From an uncultured Clostridia bacterium (lineage in GTDB: Bacteria; Bacillota; Clostridia; Christensenellales; CAG-917): a stretch of DNA of 8,095 nt. The notes below the pieces were generated by a model. That model saw only the letters and a list, made by a program, of their open reading frames with translations, did no database searches and was not told the DNA's origin. Below are positions 1 through 5,235 of the stretch, piece after piece. Both the position numbers and the translations under genes were made by a program. Where the stretch lies: positions 1 to 8,095 of the forward strand of contig CALGEU010000089.1 in NCBI GenBank assembly GCA_937881285.1, in the 5' to 3' direction. The first letter of the stretch is position 1, and every line of letters begins with the position of its first letter.

Positions 1-30
1 TATAAAATCCTTCGGCGTTTTCCGAATGTT
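1..30 (-). terminator. Possible terminator hairpin after rplQ (edge of window)
   Basis: On the minus strand, 17 bases after the rplQ stop, TTCGG (26-22) pairs with CCGAA (15-11) around a six-base loop AAAACG. One more outer pair lies beyond a mismatch. GGATTTTATA follows. The stem is short and the T-run weak and cut by the window edge, so this could be a partial terminator or only a spacer hairpin. Confidence 0.3.
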
Positions 31-43
31 GTCAATCTTTCGA

Positions 44-547
44 TTAGATCAATTTAAGGATGCAAGTCTCTGCTGCGTCACCGCGACGGGTGCCGGTCTT
101 GAGAATGCGGGTGTATCCGCCACCTTGTCCGAGTTCGTTTTTGCGAGCGTCGTACTTGGGTGCATATTCTTTGAACATCTTCTCGATAAGGGGATGCTTG
201 GTGTCTTTGATGCGTGCTTTGTATGCACTCTTGGACTCTTTTGCGCCCTTGATTTCTTGAAGATCAACGAGTTCTGCCATAAGTCTGCGGCGTGCTGCGA
301 GTTTCTTCGGGCCGTCGTTGGTGAAAACGACTTCTTTCTTTGCGCCTTTCGCATCGGTGACGGTCTTGGTGACCTTCACGTCGTCTTGATAGGCTCTCAT
401 TGCGATAGTGATATATTTTTCAGCAAGGCTTCTTACCGCTTTTGCACGATCAACCGTCGTTTCGATTTGACCATACCAGAGAAGTTCGGAAACCTGATTT
501 TTGAGCATAGCCATTCTTTGGTCTGTGCGTTTTCCTAATTTAGACAT
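44..547 (-). CDS. rplQ: Ribosomal protein L17 with internal insertions
   Basis: L17 is a large-subunit protein near the polypeptide exit. At 167 residues it is clearly longer than the minimal bacterial form of about 112-127. Family sequence appears at both ends: KLGKRTDQRMAMLKNQVSEL with IETTVDRAKAVRSLAEKYIT at the N-terminus. Near the C-terminus it has KMFKEYAPKYDARKNE, GGGYTRILKTGTRRGDAAE and an ILKLI tail. Extra length lies at about 54-82 (KVTKTVTDAKGAKKEVV part), about 97-118 (lysine-rich) and a short ELGQ insertion before GGGYTRI. Related insertions occur in L17 of other Clostridia, so this is a lineage trait rather than damage. AGGAGGAA precedes the ATG. It is the last gene of the group in this window. 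Confidence 0.96.
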   Translation of the reverse strand: MSKLGKRTDQRMAMLKNQVSELLWYGQIETTVDRAKAVRSLAEKYITIAMRAYQDDVKVTKTVTDAKGAKKEVVFTNDGPKKLAARRRLMAELVDLQEIKGAKESKSAYKARIKDTKHPLIEKMFKEYAPKYDARKNELGQGGGYTRILKTGTRRGDAAETCILKLI

Positions 548-565
548 TTTGTTCCTCCTGTGCTC

Positions 566-1522
566 TTAGTCCTCTTGGGCTTTCAAACCAAGTCCAAGGT
601 CTTCGAGTTTCTTGACGACTTCTTCGAGTGATTTTCTGCCAAGATTTCTCACTTTGAGCATATCGTCTTCGGTACGCTTCGTGAGATCTTCGACTGTGTG
701 AATGTTTGCACGTTTCAAACAGTTGTATGAACGCACCGAAAGGTCGAGATCTTCGACGGACATTTCGAGCACTTTCACTTTGCTGTCGGTCTGCGGTTCT
801 ACGAGAATGGACTTGTCGCCCATATTTTCGACGAGATCGACGAAAAGTTTGATGTGGTCATTCATGATTTTTGCGGCAAGCGACGTGATTTCTTTTGCGG
901 AAGTCGTACCGTCGGTTGTCACTTCAAGCGTAAGTTTATCAAAATCGATGCTTTGTTCGACACGAGTGCTTTCAACAGCATAGTTGACTCTTACGACGGG
1001 TGTGTAAATAGAATCGATTGGAATATAACCGATGAGTTCGTGATGGTCTTTGTTTTGTGCTGCGGGGACATAACCTCTGCCGCAGTCCACAAAAATAGAC
1101 ATATCAATCTCAGCGCCCTCGTCCAAAGTGCAGATGATTTGGTCGGGATTCATGACTTCGATGCCGGTTGCGCATTGAATGTCACCTGCAGTGACTGCAC
1201 CGACGGTGTTTGCATAGAGTTTGCATTCTTGCTTGCCGGCGGTTTCGAGACTGCTTATTGCTTTGAAACGAACAGTTTTGAGGTTGAGGATGATTTCAGT
1301 CACTTCCTCTTTTACGCCCTTGATTGTGGAGAATTCGTGATCGACTCCCGCAATCTTGATGCCGACAGCCGCAGCACCCGGAAGTGCGGAAAGAAGAATA
1401 CGACGCAGGCAGTTGCCGATAGTGGTGCCGAATCCGCGTTCAAGCGGCTCGACGACGAACTTGGCATAATTTCTGCTTTCGTTCTCCGTGCAAGTTATCT
1501 TGGGACTTTTGATTTCCATCAT
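566..1522 (-). CDS. rpoA: RNA polymerase alpha subunit
   Basis: Alpha forms the dimer on which RNA polymerase assembles; its C-terminal domain binds upstream promoter DNA and activators. From the ATG at 1522 it has 318 residues, typical for Firmicutes. The N-terminal assembly domain (about 1-230) carries FVVEPLERGFGTTIGNCLRR at 22-41 and PGAAAVGIKIAGV at 48-60. The C-terminal domain (about 253-312) retains the DNA-contact residues corresponding to E. coli R265, N268, C269, G296, K298 and S299. They are R264, N267, C268, G295, K297 and S298, within LSVRSYNCLK and VRNLGRKSLEE. The gene begins ATG ATG, and either could serve. rplQ follows after 18 bases. Confidence 0.97.
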   Translation of the reverse strand: MMEIKSPKITCTENESRNYAKFVVEPLERGFGTTIGNCLRRILLSALPGAAAVGIKIAGVDHEFSTIKGVKEEVTEIILNLKTVRFKAISSLETAGKQECKLYANTVGAVTAGDIQCATGIEVMNPDQIICTLDEGAEIDMSIFVDCGRGYVPAAQNKDHHELIGYIPIDSIYTPVVRVNYAVESTRVEQSIDFDKLTLEVTTDGTTSAKEITSLAAKIMNDHIKLFVDLVENMGDKSILVEPQTDSKVKVLEMSVEDLDLSVRSYNCLKRANIHTVEDLTKRTEDDMLKVRNLGRKSLEEVVKKLEDLGLGLKAQED

Positions 1523-1530
1523 AACTGTAT

Positions 1531-1535
1531 CCTCC
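1531..1535 (-). promoter_or_regulatory. Ribosome binding site fixing the rpoA start
   Basis: GGAGG on the minus strand lies 8 bases before the ATG at 1522 and 11 before the ATG at 1519. An upstream in-frame TTG at 1537 directly abuts this site, so it cannot be the start it serves. This supports the ATG at 1522. Confidence 0.85.
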
Positions 1536-1542
1536 AATCAAA

Positions 1543-2166
1543 TTATTTTGAGTACAACTCGACGATAAGGTGTTCTTGAATGTCAAGATCGATATCTTCT
1601 CTTTGGGGAAGAGCGACCACTTTGCCGGTCAAAGTTGCGTTGTCAAATTCAAGCCACTTAACAAGGCTGAGATTCTTGGTTTCTTTGACTGCCGTCCAGA
1701 GTGCGGAATCTCTCTTGTTTTCTTTGACTGCGATAACGTCGCCTGCCTTTACGAGATAGGACGGGATATCGACTGTCTTGCCGTTGACGGTGATGTGACC
1801 GTGGTTGACGATTTGGCGAGCCATTGCTCTTGAAGTGCCGAGACCGAGACGATAAACGACGTTGTCGAGACGTCTTTCGATCAAGACGAGCATGTTGTCA
1901 CCGGTGACGCCGCGCATTTCGGATGCTCTGTCATAGTACATCTTGAATTGCTTTTCGGTGACGCCGTAGTAACGTTTGGTTTTTTGTTTTTCGCGAAGTT
2001 GGATGCTGTATCCGCTTGCTTTCTTTCTTCCCTTGCCGTGGTCTCCCGGAGGTGCATACTTGGTCAAGAGCGGGCATTTGGTGGAACCGCATTTTTCGCC
2101 TTTCAAATAGAGTTTGCAACCTTCGCGTCTGCAAAGACGGCAATCTGCTCCAGTATATTTAGCCAT
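1543..2166 (-). CDS. rpsD: Ribosomal protein S4, zinc-binding form
   Basis: S4 is a primary 16S rRNA binder that starts assembly of the 30S body; with S5 and S3 it forms the mRNA entry channel. It has 207 residues, standard. C9, C12, C26 and C31 form the C-x2-C-x13-C-x4-C zinc site of the zinc-containing S4 type. An S4 RNA-binding domain follows (about 97-160), including RLDNVVYRLGLGTSRAMARQ and VNHGHITVNGKTVDIPSYLV. The ribosome binding site is AAGGAGA in the 16-base gap after rpsK. Its place inside the alpha group matters: in E. coli S4 represses its own operon by binding the mRNA ahead of rpsM, where this window has a 171-base leader. Confidence 0.98.
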   Translation of the reverse strand: MAKYTGADCRLCRREGCKLYLKGEKCGSTKCPLLTKYAPPGDHGKGRKKASGYSIQLREKQKTKRYYGVTEKQFKMYYDRASEMRGVTGDNMLVLIERRLDNVVYRLGLGTSRAMARQIVNHGHITVNGKTVDIPSYLVKAGDVIAVKENKRDSALWTAVKETKNLSLVKWLEFDNATLTGKVVALPQREDIDLDIQEHLIVELYSK

Positions 2167-2182
2167 AACTTAATTCTCCTTC

Positions 2183-2578
2183 TTACAGTCTTCTCGCCTT
2201 GGGCGGACGGCATCCGTTGTGGGGGATCGGAGAAACGTCTTGAATGAGAGTAACTTCGATACCGACGTTGCCGAGTGCGCGGATTGCGCTTTCTCTGCCT
2301 TGACCCGGGCCTTTGACGTAAACTTCAACGCTTCTCATGCCTTGTTCGTAAGCAACTTTTGCAGCGTCTTCGCTGACCATTTGTGCTGCGAACGGAGTGG
2401 ATTTACGACTGCCGCGAAGTTTGAGTTTGCCTGCGGAAGACCAGGAAACTGCGTTTCCGTTCATATCCGTGATAGTGACGATGGTGTTGTTAAAGGAAGC
2501 GTGAATGTGCACTTGACCTTTTTCAACGTGTTTGATATCTTTTCTTTTCTTAATAGCTTTTCTTGCAATACCTGCCAT
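2183..2578 (-). CDS. rpsK: Ribosomal protein S11
   Basis: S11 lies on the 30S platform near the E site and helps shape the mRNA exit region. It has 131 residues, close to the usual 129. The N-terminal tail is lysine and arginine rich (RKAIKKRKDIKHVEKGQ). The core shows HIHASFNNTIVTITDMNGN, then WSSAGKLKLRGSRKSTPFAAQ and KGPGQGRESAIRAL. The C-terminus DVSPIPHNGCRPPKARRL is a family hallmark. The ATG lies 11 bases after the rpsM stop, with GGAGG immediately following that stop. Confidence 0.98.
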   Translation of the reverse strand: MAGIARKAIKKRKDIKHVEKGQVHIHASFNNTIVTITDMNGNAVSWSSAGKLKLRGSRKSTPFAAQMVSEDAAKVAYEQGMRSVEVYVKGPGQGRESAIRALGNVGIEVTLIQDVSPIPHNGCRPPKARRL

Positions 2579-2589
2579 AGTCCGCCTCC

Positions 2590-2958
2590 TTATTTCTTGC
2601 TGCGGCTAACTGCGCGCTTCGGTCCCTTTCTCGTGCGGGCGTTTTGCTTTGTGTTTTGTCCGCGAACGGGAAGACCCTTTCTGTGGCGAACACCGCGATA
2701 GCAACCGATTTCCATCAATCTCTTGATATTGAGACCGACTTCTCTTTTAAGGTCGCCTTCAACGTGCAAATGTTGTTCGATGTAATCACGAATGAGAGAA
2801 ACTTGATCTTCCGTCAAATCCTTGACGCGGATGTCGGGATTGATGCCGGTTTCGCTCAAAATCTTTTGAGACGTTGCAAGACCGATACCGTAAATGTAGG
2901 TAAGTCCGTATTCAACTCTCTTGTCGCGTGGGAGATCCACGCCGGCGATTCTTGCCAT
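2590..2958 (-). CDS. rpsM: Ribosomal protein S13
   Basis: S13 sits in the head of the 30S subunit, contacts the P-site tRNA and forms inter-subunit bridges. It has 122 residues, a standard length. The N-terminus MARIAGVDLPRDKRVEYGLT and the helix-hairpin-helix-like YIYGIGLATSQKIL (about 22-35) are typical. So are GLNIKRLMEIGCYRGVRHRKGLPVRGQ and the basic tail ending in AVSRSKK. GGAGG lies 6 bases before the ATG, inside a possible stem with upstream leader sequence. As first gene of the alpha group it would be the natural point for feedback control of rpsM, rpsK, rpsD, rpoA and rplQ. Confidence 0.98.
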   Translation of the reverse strand: MARIAGVDLPRDKRVEYGLTYIYGIGLATSQKILSETGINPDIRVKDLTEDQVSLIRDYIEQHLHVEGDLKREVGLNIKRLMEIGCYRGVRHRKGLPVRGQNTKQNARTRKGPKRAVSRSKK

Positions 2959-3129
2959 TTTCTACCTCCGAAATAGTGAAAAAAATGTTTTTTATATATG
3001 CCACGCATAGGTAGTTGCCGTTTTATTGTGGAATGTAGCAACCAGCCGCCCTACGCTTTTTGCCGATTTTAACTTTTGAAATTCCTTGGCGGAGCGTTGC
3101 CTTGAAACGTCAAAAGCCAAACCCATCAA
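2959..3129 (-). promoter_or_regulatory. Leader-like region before rpsM with possible RNA switch
   Basis: This 171-base gap is by far the largest in the cluster. On the minus strand four segments are mutually complementary. A (3101-3088, GGCAACGCTCCGCC) can pair with B (3051-3037, GGGCGGCTGGTTGCT) through GCAAC/GTTGC and CCGCC/GGCGG. B can instead pair with C (3019-3009, GGCAACTACCT) over 7 pairs including one G-T wobble. C can pair through CTACCT with AGGTAG (2967-2962), overlapping the rpsM ribosome binding site GGAGG (2969-2965). A:B and C:site could thus alternate with B:C. A 44-codon open frame (3126-2992) crosses A, B and C but is not convincing as a gene. No good promoter hexamers were found. 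Function is inferred, by analogy with S4 control at the same place in E. coli. Confidence 0.4.
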
Positions 3130-3246
3130 TCAACCTTGACGTTGTTTGTGGTTTGGATACTTTGAGCAGATAACCATAACTCTGCCGTTTCTTTTGATAA
3201 CTTTGCATTTGTCGCACATAGGCTTTACACTTGGTCTGACTTTCAT
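3130..3246 (-). CDS. rpmJ: Ribosomal protein L36, zinc-binding form
   Basis: This is a 38-codon gene, ATG at 3246 to TGA at 3130. The product begins MKVRPSVKPMCDKCKVIK and ends in YPNHKQRQG, which is unmistakable L36, the smallest large-subunit protein. The zinc ligands are C11, C14, C27 and H33, so this is the zinc-containing type rather than the cysteine-free paralogue made under zinc shortage in some bacteria. The C27-to-H33 spacing and 38-residue length match E. coli L36; many Firmicutes have 37. AAGGAGT lies 7 bases before the ATG. A 171-base non-coding stretch separates it from rpsM. Confidence 0.97.
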   Translation of the reverse strand: MKVRPSVKPMCDKCKVIKRNGRVMVICSKYPNHKQRQG

Positions 3247-3285
3247 AGTTAAACTCCTTATTTTGCGTTGTTTTGCTTGTGACCT

Positions 3286-3504
3286 TTATTTGTTGCGGTA
3301 GATGATTCTGCCCTTCGTCAGGTCGTATGGCGACATTTCGATTTTCACTTTGTCGCCTTCGAGAATTCGTATGTTGTTTATACGCAACTTTCCGCCGAGA
3401 TACGCCAATATTTCATGGCCGTTGCTGAGCATAACTCTGAATTGAGTTTTGGGCAAGACTTCGATGACTTTGCCTTCGGTTTCGATAACGTCTTCTTTTG
3501 ACAT
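3286..3504 (-). CDS. infA: Translation initiation factor IF-1
   Basis: IF-1 binds the A site of the 30S subunit during initiation and helps IF-2 and IF-3 select initiator tRNA. It has 72 residues, exactly the standard length, as a single S1-type OB fold. Family sequence is clear: MSKEDVIETEGKVIEVLP at the N-terminus, then the LSNGHEILAYLGGKLRINNIRI core and the MSPYDLTKGRIIYR tail. An AAGGGGA ribosome binding site precedes the ATG in the 12-base gap after the KOW gene. rpmJ follows after 39 bases. Confidence 0.98.
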   Translation of the reverse strand: MSKEDVIETEGKVIEVLPKTQFRVMLSNGHEILAYLGGKLRINNIRILEGDKVKIEMSPYDLTKGRIIYRNK

Positions 3505-3516
3505 AGAATCCCCTTT

Positions 3517-3783
3517 TTAGTTCTTGTTGTCATTGTAAAAACGGAGCGCGCTGAACAGTTCTGCGTCAAACACCTGCATGCCGTTTTTAAGTTTTTCCGC
3601 AATCTTTTCGAGCACGTCGCCCGTAGATTGCAAATGTTTTACGTTTTTGAGTTTCGCGTTCTTTATGTGACGCAAATCTCCGTCTGCGATTTTCACCGTG
3701 TTTTCGTCCACGATTTCAACGACCGCATAATATGCGCCTTGGTCGCGACCTGCCTTCGAATAAACGATTAGTCCCAGTTCCAT
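3517..3783 (-). CDS. KOW-domain RNA-binding protein (L14e-like)
   Basis: This is an 88-residue protein resembling the small KOW-domain, L14e-like RNA-binding proteins that Clostridia and relatives carry between map and infA. The N-terminal part has the KOW pattern LGLIVYSKAGRDQGAYYAV (3-21), followed by a beta-rich stretch and the basic DLRHIKNAKLKNVKHLQST (36-54). The remainder (about 56-88) is probably helical. Its molecular role is not established; ribosome or mRNA binding is inferred from the fold and neighbours. The ATG at 3783 lies two bases after the map stop. A TTG at 3789, overlapping that stop, would add two residues. Neither has a recognisable Shine-Dalgarno sequence, so coupling to map translation is likely. 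I preferred the ATG. Confidence 0.88.
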   Translation of the reverse strand: MELGLIVYSKAGRDQGAYYAVVEIVDENTVKIADGDLRHIKNAKLKNVKHLQSTGDVLEKIAEKLKNGMQVFDAELFSALRFYNDNKN

Positions 3784-3785
3784 AA

Positions 3786-4523
3786 TCAAAGCGTAAGTAT
3801 TTCTGCTCCGTTTTCTGTCAGAGCAACAGTGTTTTCATAATGCGCGGAAGGTTGTCCGTCGAGCGTCTCGCACTTCCAGCCGTCTTCCAGCGTCTGCCAC
3901 GTCCCCATGTTGACCATCGGTTCGATTGCAAGCACCATTCCGACCTGAAGTCTCGGTCCGTGTCCCGCTCTGCCGTAGTTCGGCACCGCAGGGTCTTCGT
4001 GCATCTCTCTGCCGATTCCGTGTCCCGTCATCGACCTTACGATTCCGTATCCGCGATCTTCGCAATACACTTGAATCGCGTGGGAGATGTCTCCGAGATG
4101 TCCGCCGTCCTTGAATTGTTTCACACCTTCGAAGAAACTCTCTCTCGTCGTTTGAACGAGTCTTTGTTTTTCTTCGCTGACTTCTCCGATGAGAAACGTT
4201 CTTGCGGCGTCGGCTTGCCAGCCTTTGAACACCAATCCGCAATCGACTCCGATTATCTCGCCTTCTTTAAGTCTTCTCTCTGACGGAAAGCCGTGCACGA
4301 TGACTTCGTCGATTGACGCGCATATCGTTCCGGGAAATCCGCCGTATCCGAGAAAGGAAGGGGTTGAATTGTGCTTTTTGATGTAATCGTAAGCAAATTC
4401 GTCGAGTTTCTTTGTCGATACGCCCGGTTTTGCCTTTTCTTCGAGATAAAGCAAGCAATCTCTGAGTATCGCACCCGATTGACGCATGCACTCGATTTCG
4501 GCGGGGCTTTTAATGTGTATCAT
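3786..4523 (-). CDS. map: Methionine aminopeptidase, type I
   Basis: This enzyme removes the initiator methionine from nascent proteins when the second residue is small, using a two-metal centre. It has 245 residues, the length of the minimal bacterial type Ia form with no N-terminal extension. The five metal ligands of the pita-bread fold can be assigned: D94 (IGVDCG), D105 (QADAAR), H168 (MTGHGIG), E201 (AIEPM) and E230 (SAHYENT). H77 (VIVHGFP) and H175 (REMHEDP) are the usual substrate-side histidines. The start ATG overlaps the adk stop as ATGA, with AAGAAGGTG just upstream inside adk, so translation is probably coupled. The downstream KOW gene starts two bases after the stop. Confidence 0.98.
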   Translation of the reverse strand: MIHIKSPAEIECMRQSGAILRDCLLYLEEKAKPGVSTKKLDEFAYDYIKKHNSTPSFLGYGGFPGTICASIDEVIVHGFPSERRLKEGEIIGVDCGLVFKGWQADAARTFLIGEVSEEKQRLVQTTRESFFEGVKQFKDGGHLGDISHAIQVYCEDRGYGIVRSMTGHGIGREMHEDPAVPNYGRAGHGPRLQVGMVLAIEPMVNMGTWQTLEDGWKCETLDGQPSAHYENTVALTENGAEILTL

Positions 4524-5140
4524 TCAAGCACCTTCTTGATGTCTGCAAAGATGTCTTCCTTCGTGCCTTTTGCGACGATGTCGACTATCTTGCCTTGATT
4601 GCGATAGTATTCGATGAGCGGTTCGGTCTGTTCCTGATAAACCTTCAATCTGTTTTTCACTGTTTCGGGTTTGTCGTCGTCACGGATGAAAAGTTCCTTT
4701 CCGCAACGGGAGCAGTTGTTCTTTCCGCCGAGCATCGATACGTGGTAAGTTTCTCCGCAAACGCAAACTCTTCTGCCGCCGAGTCTCTCGATGATGACTT
4801 CAAACGGAACGTCGATGTTGATTGCCATATCGATTTTCGCGACTTTGTCAAGTGCTTCGGCTTGAGCAATGGTTCTGGGGAAACCGTCGAGTATGTAACC
4901 GTTCTTGCAGTCGTCTTGTTCGAGTCTGTCTTTCACAAGACCGATGACCACTTCGTCGGGAACGAGTCCGCCGGATTCCACGTAAGCCTTCGCTTTGAGT
5001 CCGAGCGGAGTGCCTTCCTTCATATTGCGACGGAGTATATCGCCCGTCGAGATATGGGGAACGTTGAATTCTTCGGCAATCATTGCCGCCTGAGTACCTT
5101 TTCCTGCGCCCGGAGCGCCTAATAATATAATATTTTTCAT
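4520..5140 (-). CDS. adk: Adenylate kinase, zinc-type lid
   Basis: Adk catalyses ATP + AMP to 2 ADP in the cytosol and balances adenine nucleotides. It has 206 residues, slightly short for the usual 212-217. The P-loop is GAPGAGKGT (8-16). The AMP-binding part includes STGDILR (31-37), and DGFPRT (85-90) is the core motif. RLGGRR (119-124) opens the lid, which carries four cysteines at 126, 128, 143 and 146. The spacing C-x-C-x14-C-x2-C is more compact than the C-x2-C-x16-C-x2-(C/D) seen in B. subtilis. There is no Shine-Dalgarno sequence: the bases before the ATG are TATAATAAATAAAT. Start by ribosome read-through, or a nearly leaderless mRNA from the promoter just upstream, is inferred. It overlaps map by 4 bases (ATGA). 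Confidence 0.97.
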   Translation of the reverse strand: MKNIILLGAPGAGKGTQAAMIAEEFNVPHISTGDILRRNMKEGTPLGLKAKAYVESGGLVPDEVVIGLVKDRLEQDDCKNGYILDGFPRTIAQAEALDKVAKIDMAINIDVPFEVIIERLGGRRVCVCGETYHVSMLGGKNNCSRCGKELFIRDDDKPETVKNRLKVYQEQTEPLIEYYRNQGKIVDIVAKGTKEDIFADIKKVLE

Positions 5141-5141
5141 A

Positions 5142-5177
5142 TTTATTTATTATAGCACTTTTTCACCGTGATGGCAA
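5142..5177 (-). promoter_or_regulatory. Predicted sigma-A-type promoter for adk and downstream genes
   Basis: Read on the minus strand, TTGCCA (5177-5172) is one base from the -35 consensus TTGACA. An exact 17-base spacer follows, then TATAAT (5154-5149), a perfect -10. The spacer ends in TGC, giving an extended -10 (TGnTATAAT). The expected start of transcription is about 5142, two bases before the adk ATG. The seen facts are the hexamers and spacing. That the site is active is inferred. It would let adk-map-KOW-infA and perhaps the genes beyond be expressed apart from the long spc transcript. Confidence 0.72.
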
Positions 5178-5213
5178 TCAAATCGAAAAACGATTTGCGC
5201 CATCACCGAAAAA
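5159..5213 (-). repeat. Long imperfect palindrome between secY and adk
   Basis: On the minus strand this stretch can fold into one long hairpin. An outer arm TTTTTC (5213-5208) pairs with GAAAAA (5164-5159). A middle arm GTGATGGC (5206-5199) pairs with GCCATCAC (5175-5168). An inner arm CAAATCG (5197-5191) pairs with CGATTTG (5185-5179). The loop is TTTTT, and two small internal loops (1x3 bases each) separate the arms, giving 21 base pairs in 55 bases. No T-run follows the stem on either strand, so it does not read as an intrinsic terminator. It could be a small dispersed palindromic element, an mRNA processing or stability hairpin, or a protein-binding site. It also supplies the -35 hexamer of the adk promoter. 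Confidence 0.75.
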
Positions 5214-5235
5214 ATTTGAGTTTGTTTGTCGATTC

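Noticed and set aside
1523..1537. TTG at 1537 as rpoA start, adding five residues
   Set aside because: The codons of this extension contain the GGAGG that serves the ATG at 1522; family members begin near MIEI or MMEI.
854..1579. A 241-codon plus-strand open frame opposite rpoA
   Set aside because: It is antisense to conserved rpoA sequence, without a credible ribosome binding site or family motif.
2976..2998. A-run and T-run (AAAAAACATTTTTTT on the minus strand) as a terminator before rpsM
   Set aside because: The stem would be A-T only with a tiny loop, lacks a GC-rich base, and would cut off essential downstream genes.
2959..3129. An internal promoter for the alpha operon in the rpmJ-rpsM gap
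   Set aside because: TATATA-like and TTGACG-like hexamers exist but none pair at 16-18 bases; no combination is convincing by eye.
3130..3246. L36 having an unusual extra residue in its zinc site
   Set aside because: The 38-residue length and C-x5-H spacing match E. coli L36, so it is normal variation.
5159..5213. Intrinsic terminator after secY
   Set aside because: The stem is long enough, but neither strand has a T-run after it: the minus strand continues GGTGAAAAAG or, past the outer arm, GTGCTATAAT.
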